From an uncultured Acidimicrobiaceae bacterium (GTDB lineage: Bacteria; Actinomycetota; Acidimicrobiia; Acidimicrobiales; Ilumatobacteraceae): a stretch of 6,201 bases of DNA. Location of the stretch: the NCBI GenBank assembly GCA_903919215.1, contig CAIXHI010000263.1, positions 1 to 6,201 of the forward strand. The letters run 5' to 3'. The notes below the pieces were generated by a model, which saw only the letters and a program-made list of their open reading frames with translations, made no database searches and was not told where the DNA came from. The position numbers and the translations under genes are program-made. Positions 1 to 4,678 of this stretch are shown piece by piece; positions within the stretch are counted from its first letter, which is position 1, and each line of letters opens with the position of its first letter.

Positions 1-369
1 CCCTTCGGCCAGGGCGTAGATCGGGGCGAGCACCGGCGCCAGCGTGGGCTTGAAGCGCAGCACGATTGCGCAGATGAGGCCGACGACGACACCACCGATG
101 GCCAGACCGAGCGCACCGCTGGCGTTGGCGGAACTGCTCGGTGCCATGACCCAGCCGATCGTGGCGGTGGCGAGCAACAGCACCATCAACACGCCAGTGG
201 CGGTGGCCGTGCCGCCGACCGTCATCACCTTCGGATTCCAGGCGCTGACCGGACCGTCAGTGATCGGCGCGGGAGGGATCGGCGTGCTGCGGGTGGACGG
301 GTCGGGGGCGCCCCAGCCGGCGCGAACGGCATTGGCCGCAGCCTTCTCGTTCATCAAAGGATTCGACAT
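1..369 (-). CDS. Bax inhibitor-1/YccA-like membrane protein, N-terminal part (cut by left edge)
   Basis: Reading the minus strand from an ATG at 369-367 gives 123 codons open to the window edge, beginning MSNPLMNEKAAANAVRAGWG. A Pro/Thr-rich cytoplasmic-type stretch (about residues 20-45) is followed by two hydrophobic segments at about 53-75 and 85-104, then LRFKPTLAPVLAPIYALAEG. That order (SNP start, soluble tail, two helices, then a F-K-P-x-L-A-P-x-L-x-x-x-Y-A-L-x-E-G motif) is what I recall of the actinobacterial Bax inhibitor-1/YccA family, whose members are integral membrane proteins of about 230-300 residues, poorly characterised in bacteria. The rest of the helical domain lies outside the window. 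No Shine-Dalgarno is visible, but a TANNNT hexamer sits 7 bases before the ATG, so a leaderless start is likely. A second ATG, codon 6, is possible. It is divergent from the sigma factor. Family call fairly sure; function unknown. Confidence 0.82.
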   Translation of the reverse strand, partial: MSNPLMNEKAAANAVRAGWGAPDPSTRSTPIPPAPITDGPVSAWNPKVMTVGGTATATGVLMVLLLATATIGWVMAPSSSANASGALGLAIGGVVVGLICAIVLRFKPTLAPVLAPIYALAEG

Positions 370-376
370 GCGGGCA

Positions 377-382
377 ACGTTA
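377..382 (-). promoter_or_regulatory. Candidate -10 box for leaderless transcription of the Bax inhibitor-like gene
   Basis: On the minus strand the hexamer TAACGT ends 7 bases before the ATG at 369, matching the TANNNT -10 pattern and spacing that places the transcript start on the start codon in many actinobacterial leaderless genes. No convincing -35 hexamer is seen 17 bases further upstream (around 400-405). Inferred from pattern and spacing only. Confidence 0.45.
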
Positions 383-384
383 GT

Positions 385-416
385 GGCGCAGTGTCGTCTC
401 GCCTCGCCACTGCGCC
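385..416. repeat. Inverted repeat, 9-bp perfect arms, candidate operator
   Basis: GGCGCAGTG at 385-393 is exactly mirrored by CACTGCGCC at 408-416, with 14 bases between. Arm centres are 23 bp apart, about two helical turns, so both arms would face the same side of the DNA. The element starts 2 bp upstream of the minus-strand -10 box at 377-382 and spans the expected -35 position of that promoter, a usual place for a repressor or activator site. It lies between divergent genes, so it is not a terminator of either. It could also form a stem-loop in a plus-strand leader if the sigma-factor transcript began upstream of it. Confidence 0.5.
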
Positions 417-423
417 CCTGGTA

Positions 424-453
424 TCGCAGCCGCCCTTCAGCCGAACTTCAGCC
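424..453 (+). promoter_or_regulatory. Three CAGCC repeats in 11-bp phase, candidate response-regulator site
   Basis: CAGCC occurs at 427-431, 438-442 and 449-453, exactly 11 bp apart. The last two lie in longer identical copies CTTCAGCC (435-442 and 446-453); the first is a poorer match. Direct repeats of about 7 bases with 4-base spacers are how OmpR/PhoB-family response regulators such as actinobacterial PhoP bind DNA. The unit resembles, without matching, the TTCA-containing PHO-box unit. It lies 158 bp upstream of the sigma-factor start and could act on either divergent gene. Binding is inference. Confidence 0.35.
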
Positions 454-546
454 CGGTGTGCCCGATGACCGAAGTCCTGCTCGCGACAGAGAAAAGCTTG
501 TGCTTGTGAATCTGTGCACGGGGTGTGAGTCGCTCCATGGCGTGTG

Positions 547-552
547 TATCGT
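547..552 (+). promoter_or_regulatory. Weak candidate -10 box for the sigma-factor gene
   Basis: TATCGT fits TANNNT and matches the TATAAT consensus at four of six positions. A start about 7 bases downstream would leave a leader of roughly 50 bases containing the ribosome binding site at 600-605. The -35 region at 17-bp spacing (TGTGAG, 524-529) is a poor match. This is the best candidate I find in the intergenic stretch, but it is weak. Confidence 0.25.
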
Positions 553-599
553 CATGCCATTCGTGGGGTCGGGATTCCGATCCGGGCACCGTCCAGTTC

Positions 600-605
600 G
601 AGGAG
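600..605 (+). promoter_or_regulatory. Ribosome binding site that sets the sigma-factor start
   Basis: GAGGAG at 600-605 lies 5 bases before the GTG at 611. No comparable site precedes the in-frame ATG at 554 or any start further upstream, so this site decides the start codon. Confidence 0.75.
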
Positions 606-610
606 CAATC

Positions 611-1546
611 GTGGCGAAAGATCGCGTGGAACGGGACGAAGAGGACCTGGTCCGCCTGTATCTGACCGACATCGGTCAGTATTCGCTGCTGACCAAGGAC
701 GACGAGGTACGCCTCGCCAAGCAGATCGAGAGTGGCAAAGCCGCGATCGCCGATCTGGACAAGGCCACCGATCTCACCGCTGCCAAGAAGCGCGAACTGC
801 GCCGGGCCGCACGTGAAGGTGAAGACGCCGAGCGCGCGTTCGTGCAGTCCAACCTGCGACTCGTGGTCTCCATCGCCAAGAAGTACCAGGCATCCGGTCT
901 GCCGCTGCTCGACCTCATCCAAGAGGGCAACCTCGGCCTGATGCACGCCGTCGAGAAGTTCGACTGGCGCAAGGGCTTCAAGTTCTCCACGTACGCCACG
1001 TGGTGGATCCGTCAGGCGATTACTCGTGGTATCGCCAACACCGGGCGCACCATCCGTCTGCCAGTGCACGCCGGCGACACGCTCGCCCGCTTGCAGAAGG
1101 CGCGCAGCCGCCTCGAGCTGAAGCTGGGTCGCCCGGCCACACTCAGCGAGTTGGCCAAAGAAGTCGAGATGCCCGAGGACAAGGTCACCGAGGCCCTGCG
1201 CTTCGCAGCCGAGCCCTTGTCGCTCAGCGAACCGCTGCGCGAAGACGGCGACGCCGAACTCGGCGATGTGGTGGAAGACCGCTCGGCGGAGAGCCCGTTC
1301 GAAGTTGCCGCGACCTCGCTGCTGCCCGATGAGATCGCCCGCCTACTGGCACCGCTCGACGAGCGCGAACGAGAGATCCTCAAATTGCGCTTCGGCCTCG
1401 ACCGTGGCGAGCCGCGCACCCTCGAAGAGGTGGGCGAGCACTTCAACCTCACCCGTGAGCGCATCCGCCAGATCGAAGCCCGTGCCATGAGCAAGCTGCG
1501 TCACCCCAGTAGCGACACTGGCGCCCGCGACCTGCTCGCCGTCTGA
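611..1546 (+). CDS. RpoD-like sigma-70 family RNA polymerase sigma factor (group 1/2, no region 1.1)
   Basis: A 311-residue sigma factor that would direct RNA polymerase core to -35/-10 promoters. Region 1.2 spans about residues 11-42 (DLVRLYLTDIGQYSLLTKDDE). Region 2 spans about 75-145, with the RpoD core motif DLIQEGNLGLMHAVEKFDW and region 2.4 STYATWWIRQAITRGIAN. In 2.4, Q135 and T138 correspond to the -10-contacting residues of E. coli sigma-70. Region 3 begins RTIRLPVH (147-153). Region 4.2 (270-299) holds the TLEEVGEHFNLTRERIRQIEARA helix-turn-helix that reads the -35. The long acidic N-terminal region 1.1 of housekeeping sigmas is absent, so the length resembles group-2 factors such as mycobacterial SigB (about 320 residues). 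The near-perfect 2.4 and 4.2 motifs predict the same promoter class as the principal sigma. The GTG start follows a good ribosome binding site; the frame is open upstream to 44, but that stretch is antisense to the Bax inhibitor-like gene. Family certain; principal versus alternative role open. Confidence 0.95.
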   Translation: MAKDRVERDEEDLVRLYLTDIGQYSLLTKDDEVRLAKQIESGKAAIADLDKATDLTAAKKRELRRAAREGEDAERAFVQSNLRLVVSIAKKYQASGLPLLDLIQEGNLGLMHAVEKFDWRKGFKFSTYATWWIRQAITRGIANTGRTIRLPVHAGDTLARLQKARSRLELKLGRPATLSELAKEVEMPEDKVTEALRFAAEPLSLSEPLREDGDAELGDVVEDRSAESPFEVAATSLLPDEIARLLAPLDEREREILKLRFGLDRGEPRTLEEVGEHFNLTRERIRQIEARAMSKLRHPSSDTGARDLLAV

Positions 1547-1553
1547 GATCCGC

Positions 1554-1559
1554 GATACT
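1554..1559 (+). promoter_or_regulatory. Weak candidate -10 box before the MORN-repeat gene
   Basis: GATACT matches the -10 consensus at four of six positions but lacks the first T. It ends 8 bases before the ATG at 1568, where no Shine-Dalgarno is visible, so a leaderless start is possible. Read-through from the sigma-factor gene, which stops 21 bases upstream, is the alternative. Confidence 0.25.
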
Positions 1560-1567
1560 GGTCGGCG

Positions 1568-2041
1568 ATGGAGCTGATCGACCTCATCCCCAACTCGATG
1601 AGCTTCCGCGTCGTCACGACGCTGGACATTCACGATGAGGCGGAGATCCCCACCACGTTCACCGGCCGCGTCCGACGACACGATGCCGAGCACATCATCT
1701 ACGTCGCGTGGTACAAGGCCGGCGAACTGGACAACCCGGGACGCAACTACCCCGCCTACCGCCGCTTCCGCCCCGACGGCCGACTGAAGTACGAGTTGTT
1801 CTACACGCACGGTCTGTTACACGACCCCGGCGCCGCTACCCCGGCCGCACGCGGCTACTTCGCCGACGGGCGCGTGCACTACGAAGAGCGCTACTGGGCC
1901 GGGAAACGCAGCGACGGCAAGGACGGCACCCCGGCGATCCGTAAGTGGCGTCAGGACGGCACGCTGCGCCACGAACTGCACTATGCGGACGGACGGCGCT
2001 TACGTCTCGACGAAGTGTCGATGGTTCGCCGTATCCGCTGA
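1568..2041 (+). CDS. Small MORN-like repeat protein, function unknown
   Basis: A 157-residue soluble protein with no signal peptide or membrane segment. Its core is a run of short repeats of the form (aromatic/R)-x-x-x-D-G-x-h-x-x-E-x-x-Y-x-x-G. Clear copies lie at about residues 63-86 (FRPDGRLKYELFYTHG), 94-116 (FADGRVHYEERYWAGK) and 123-144 (WRQDGTLRHELHYADG), with a degenerate copy at about 34-58 (HDAEHIIYVAWYKAGE). This resembles the MORN_2/YwqK-type repeat, which folds as beta-hairpins and is often a protein- or surface-interaction element. The first 30 residues (MELIDLIPNSMSFRVVTTLD) have no feature I recognise. No enzyme motif is seen. It lies 21 bases after the sigma-factor stop on the same strand, so co-transcription is possible, and it converges on the esterase gene with 6 bases between stops. 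A second ATG at codon 11 is less likely. The gene call is good; a role cannot be assigned. Confidence 0.8.
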   Translation: MELIDLIPNSMSFRVVTTLDIHDEAEIPTTFTGRVRRHDAEHIIYVAWYKAGELDNPGRNYPAYRRFRPDGRLKYELFYTHGLLHDPGAATPAARGYFADGRVHYEERYWAGKRSDGKDGTPAIRKWRQDGTLRHELHYADGRRLRLDEVSMVRRIR

Positions 2042-2054
2042 CTCCTGTCAGGCG
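2036..2054. terminator. Short hairpin spanning both convergent stop codons
   Basis: CTGAC at 2038-2042 pairs with GTCAG at 2047-2051 around a TCCT loop. With G2052 bulged, two more pairs form (2036-2037 with 2053-2054), giving a 7-bp stem. The stem includes the TGA of the plus-strand gene (2039-2041) and the complement of the TGA of the minus-strand gene (2048-2050). No T-tract follows on either strand, so intrinsic termination is only a possibility, and the stem is weak. Confidence 0.25.
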
Positions 2055-3064
2055 TACTCGCCGCGGGCGAAGCGAATGATGTCGACATCCATGTCGTAGA
2101 ACGGAAACTTGGGCCACGTGTGGGGGATGCCCTCGAGCGTCACCAATCGCACAGTCGTGCCGCCGGTGCAGCCGCGCCATGTCGTGGAGGTGCGTACCTC
2201 GAACGTCTCGATCGTGGGTTCGTCGGGGCAGTCGACGACATCCTTGCGCCACATCGTCTCGATCTTCGTCGCCGTCTTCGCCCCGAGGGTGACGTCCTCG
2301 GTGCCACCAAAGGTGAGCAGCGACATGTCGTGCCGTTGACATGGCAACGGTGCCCAACCCGCCACGCTGATCACCGCCGCGAACAGCTCCGGCAGTTTGC
2401 ATCCCGCAGCCAGCGCCATACCGCCACCGTTCGACACTCCGACCGACAGCACCGAACGCGGCGACAGTCCGGCGGTTCGCGCTGCGGCGATCGCTGCCGC
2501 GGTATAGGCGAAGTCGTCCGTGTGGTTCGTGCTGGCCGGTTCACAGCACCTCCCGTTCACGTTCCACGAACGCCTCGGCAGTGGTTCACCCGACAACCAC
2601 AGGACACTGACACCGGCGGCGGCACCGATCGTCTCGAGGTCCGTGCGTGACTGCACGTTCTCGATGCACCCGTGCTGACCGTGGAAGATCACCAGCAGCG
2701 GCGCAGCGGGGTCGGCCGCGGCCTGCAGCAGCGTCGGCCGGTTAGGATAGTCGGCAAGTGCGACAGGATCGCCCACTGCCTTGGCGGCCGAGGCAGCCGA
2801 GCACTTCACGAACTCCTCCTCGGCGAAGGGTCCCACCCGGCGACCGGCCATCGTCTCCGGATCGATCAACGCCGCAACTGGCGCTGTCGTGGACGTGGTG
2901 TCCGCGACAGCGGTGGACGTGGCCAACGGCACTGTGGTCAGCGGCCCCGGCAACGAGGCGATCGGCATCGATCCCACATCGTCACCGGCGCCTTGTGCGT
3001 TGCCCTGCGAGCACGCCGGGAGCAGACAGCACAGAATCAAGATGGACCACGTCGCACGTTTCAC
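2048..3064 (-). CDS. Secreted lipoprotein alpha/beta-hydrolase, LpqC/PHB-depolymerase-like esterase
   Basis: A 338-residue exported lipoprotein. A short basic start (KRATW) and hydrophobic stretch lead to the lipobox LPAC with lipid-accepting C18. A linker rich in Thr, Ala and Pro follows (about 35-65, including TTSTTAP). The catalytic domain has the oxyanion-type HGQHGC motif (about 128-133), a SWNVNGRCCEP segment (166-176) and DD at 183-184. The nucleophile elbow GVSNGGGMA has S211; probable acid and base are D257 in GGTEDVTLG and H315 in GIPHTWP. This is the layout of LpqC/feruloyl-esterase-like and polyhydroxybutyrate depolymerase-like esterases, which hydrolyse ester bonds outside the cytoplasmic membrane; substrate unknown. 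Eight cysteines besides the lipidated one suggest disulfides. I chose GTG 3064 because GGGAGG lies 9 bases upstream and the signal peptide is then compact. The in-frame GTG at 3094 would add ten residues with no better site. Divergent from the phosphodiester glycosidase gene. Confidence 0.88.
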   Translation of the reverse strand: MKRATWSILILCCLLPACSQGNAQGAGDDVGSMPIASLPGPLTTVPLATSTAVADTTSTTAPVAALIDPETMAGRRVGPFAEEEFVKCSAASAAKAVGDPVALADYPNRPTLLQAAADPAAPLLVIFHGQHGCIENVQSRTDLETIGAAAGVSVLWLSGEPLPRRSWNVNGRCCEPASTNHTDDFAYTAAAIAAARTAGLSPRSVLSVGVSNGGGMALAAGCKLPELFAAVISVAGWAPLPCQRHDMSLLTFGGTEDVTLGAKTATKIETMWRKDVVDCPDEPTIETFEVRTSTTWRGCTGGTTVRLVTLEGIPHTWPKFPFYDMDVDIIRFARGEYA

Positions 3065-3073
3065 GGTGACACG

Positions 3074-3079
3074 CCTCCC
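3074..3079 (-). promoter_or_regulatory. Ribosome binding site that sets the esterase start
   Basis: On the minus strand GGGAGG lies 9 bases before the GTG at 3064. It lies inside the reading frame of the longer alternative (GTG at 3094), which argues for the downstream start. Confidence 0.55.
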
Positions 3080-3103
3080 GGGGGTGCTGCTCACGAAACC
3101 GGA

Positions 3104-3109
3104 ACTCTA
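3104..3109 (-). promoter_or_regulatory. Candidate -10 box for the esterase gene
   Basis: On the minus strand TAGAGT fits TANNNT. A transcript beginning about 7 bases downstream would have a leader of about 33 bases that includes the GGGAGG site. The -35 region is not convincing. On the plus strand the overlapping TCTAAT (3106-3111) also resembles a -10 box, so polarity is not settled. Confidence 0.3.
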
Positions 3110-3171
3110 ATGGTCGGGCCCCTGGCTTGCTGCGCGGCCGCATCGGCGACGACGGGCCGAGCCGCGCTGGC

Positions 3172-3177
3172 TACCAT
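3172..3177 (+). promoter_or_regulatory. Weak candidate -10 box for the phosphodiester glycosidase gene
   Basis: TACCAT fits TANNNT and would give a leader of about 27 bases before the GTG at 3211. No recognisable -35 lies 17 bp upstream. The 146-base divergent region must hold a promoter if this gene is not read from elsewhere, but this assignment is tentative. Confidence 0.2.
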
Positions 3178-3210
3178 GACATCCAAGTCCGAAAGCCAGG
3201 CGGTGGAGCG

Positions 3211-4566
3211 GTGGATCAATCGGCGAGCGAGCAGCATCTGACGACCCGCTACCAGCGATGGAAATCGATCGTGTCGTGGGCCGTGGGCGCTGCGCTGTTC
3301 GTGCTGGTGTTCCGTGTGCTGCACCTCACTTCCGGAACCGGCGGACTGGCCACCGGCGTCGCCGTCACCATCGCGGTGACATGGACGCTCACCTTGCGCC
3401 GCAATGCCCCGCGCCGTCGCCAACTGTGGATCGCCGTGTGGACCCTGTCACTGGCGACCCTCCTGTGGGATGGCGTCACCTTCGCTCGCTACGTGCTGAA
3501 GGACAACGGCGACACCGCCACACAACGGATGACGAGCTGGGGGCGCGACCACGGCCTGGGCGGCGCGATCGATTGGATGGAGACCGTGGTCTACAGCGAC
3601 CCGCCGTCCAAGAAACCCGCCGAACAATTGACCCTCGCGGTCAGCACCACGATCGCCGCCTCGACCACCACCGTCCTCAGCGAGGTCACCACCACCACGA
3701 TCTACACCCCCGCCGCACCGACGCCATTGATGCCCTCCTTCTCACCCGCTCTAGCCGGTGAAGGGCAGTGGCAGGCGGTTGCCCAGGCGCATGGAATGGA
3801 CGCGATGTGGGCGACCAGCCTGCGTCCGCTTGCCGACACCGGCGGCATCGTCGCCACCGTCGTGGTGATCGACCAGACGTATCTGCGAGTGGGCATGTTC
3901 AACGGTCGCGAGACTCCCGGCGGCACATGGGTCCGCGATGATCACGTGCCGGAGGAGCTGTGGCCATCGCTCGTGGCGGCGATGAACGGCGGCTTCCGAC
4001 TCGAGCATTCCTTCGGCGGTTTTGCGACCGAGGGCAAGGTGGTGCAGAAGCTGCTTCCAGGGCGAGCCACGTTGGCCATCACCCGCGCGGGGAAACTGGT
4101 GATCGGTGAACTCGGCCGCGAGATCATCGACGACGGCTCGTGGCAGAGCCTGCGGCAGAACCTCGTGCTGTTGGTCGATAACGGGCAGTCCGGCATCGAC
4201 AACGCGAAACGACAGCACGTCTACTGGGGCGCAATGTCGACGGGGGAGATCTTCGTCAATCGCAGCGCGGTGTGCGAGCTGAAGGATGGCCGCATCGGCT
4301 ACGTGATGGTCGGCAAGTCGAACGCACCGCAACTGGCCCAGATCCTGATCAACGTCGGCTGCATGAAGGCTGTACAACTGGACATCAACGGGTCCTGGCC
4401 CAACTTCGCGCTGTTCACACACTTCCCCAATGGGGCGCTCGCCGCCGCCACCGTGGACCAGCGCATGAGTTCCGACCCGATGCACTACGTGAAGGCCTCG
4501 AGCCGCGAGTTCTTTGCCTTCTTCGACGCGGCGTTGGTGCCAGCACAGAGCGTGCTCGACACCTGA
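3211..4566 (+). CDS. Membrane-anchored phosphodiester glycosidase (NAGPA/DUF2233-like) domain protein
   Basis: A 451-residue protein in two parts. The N-terminal third has three hydrophobic segments at about residues 19-37, 46-62 and 71-91, with a basic RRNAPRRR loop between the second and third. A linker at about 140-175 includes STTIAASTTT and VTTTTIYTP. From about 180 the sequence matches the phosphodiester glycosidase family related to the mammalian uncovering enzyme NAGPA: MNGGF (258-262), FATEGKVV then PGRATLAI (271-290), RQNLVLLVDNGQ (315-326), WGA (339-341), NRSAV (350-354) and QLDINGSWPNF (389-399). Family members cleave GlcNAc or similar sugars from phosphodiesters. LDINxxW rather than LDGGGSS is, from memory, the form in an actinobacterial subgroup of unknown substrate. 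Three membrane passes and the exported-style linker put the domain outside the membrane. GTG 3211 is chosen because the reading frame becomes protein-like there, although its ribosome site is weak (AGGCGG, about 3198-3203). A TTG at 3127 is the alternative. A GT-C-like gene follows 112 bases downstream. Confidence 0.82.
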   Translation: MDQSASEQHLTTRYQRWKSIVSWAVGAALFVLVFRVLHLTSGTGGLATGVAVTIAVTWTLTLRRNAPRRRQLWIAVWTLSLATLLWDGVTFARYVLKDNGDTATQRMTSWGRDHGLGGAIDWMETVVYSDPPSKKPAEQLTLAVSTTIAASTTTVLSEVTTTTIYTPAAPTPLMPSFSPALAGEGQWQAVAQAHGMDAMWATSLRPLADTGGIVATVVVIDQTYLRVGMFNGRETPGGTWVRDDHVPEELWPSLVAAMNGGFRLEHSFGGFATEGKVVQKLLPGRATLAITRAGKLVIGELGREIIDDGSWQSLRQNLVLLVDNGQSGIDNAKRQHVYWGAMSTGEIFVNRSAVCELKDGRIGYVMVGKSNAPQLAQILINVGCMKAVQLDINGSWPNFALFTHFPNGALAAATVDQRMSSDPMHYVKASSREFFAFFDAALVPAQSVLDT

Positions 4567-4577
4567 GCAACGTCGAT

Positions 4578-4596
4578 CGCCCATCGGGCGGCGCCC
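4578..4596 (+). other. Two mutually exclusive short GC hairpins after the glycosidase gene
   Basis: CGCCC-ATC-GGGCG (4578-4590) forms a 5-bp stem, and GGGC-GGC-GCCC (4586-4596) can form instead, sharing the GGGC strand. They start 12 bases past the stop. No T-run follows, so termination is doubtful; they might instead weaken read-through into the next gene. Confidence 0.2.
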
Positions 4597-4625
4597 ATCT
4601 CGCTCCACGATCAGCAAGACTCACT

Positions 4626-4637
4626 GGCAGTACTGCC
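4626..4637. promoter_or_regulatory. Perfect 12-bp palindrome, candidate operator
   Basis: GGCAGTACTGCC is identical on both strands. It lies in the 112-base gap between the glycosidase stop and the TTG start at 4679, 41 bases before that start. A gapless dyad of this size is a typical site for a dimeric regulator. No clear promoter is visible next to it. Confidence 0.3.
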
Positions 4638-4666
4638 GAGCACACCCGCGTCGGCCCGGCAGCAGA

Positions 4667-4671
4667 CGGAG
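4667..4671 (+). promoter_or_regulatory. Ribosome binding site that sets the TTG start of the GT-C-like gene
   Basis: CGGAG lies 7 bases before the TTG at 4679. No similar site precedes the ATG at 4514, which is inside the previous gene, so this site supports the shorter protein. Confidence 0.5.
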
Positions 4672-4678
4672 TACCCAC

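Noticed and set aside
44..610. N-terminal extension of the sigma factor to a 500-residue protein
   Set aside because: The stretch 44-369 is antisense to the Bax inhibitor-like gene, the translated extension has no sigma region 1.1 character, and a good ribosome binding site precedes GTG 611.
437..1069. Minus-strand ORF of 210 codons opposite the sigma factor
   Set aside because: It covers the conserved sigma regions on the other strand and shows no domain of its own.
3133..3144. GCGGCCGC-type palindrome in the esterase/glycosidase intergenic region
   Set aside because: An 8-bp GC-only palindrome is expected by chance in DNA of this composition and is not placed at a promoter.
3127..3210. 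TTG 3127 as start of the glycosidase protein
   Set aside because: There is no ribosome binding site, and the added 28 residues are Gly/Arg-rich without recognisable character. It is kept as an alternative start only.
3176..3241. A 21-codon ORF (MTSKSESQAVERWINRRASSI) overlapping the glycosidase start
   Set aside because: It has an ATG but no ribosome binding site and no convincing promoter pattern, and it overlaps the start of the real gene in another frame. Not enough to call a leader peptide.
2672..3241. Plus-strand ORF of 189 codons opposite the esterase signal peptide
   Set aside because: It is Arg/Gly-rich shadow translation; the minus-strand frame has a signal peptide and lipobox.
4514..4678. 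ATG 4514 as start of the GT-C-like protein
   Set aside because: It lies inside the glycosidase gene, the added 55 residues are Arg/Ser-rich and unlike protein, and CGGAG precedes the TTG at 4679.
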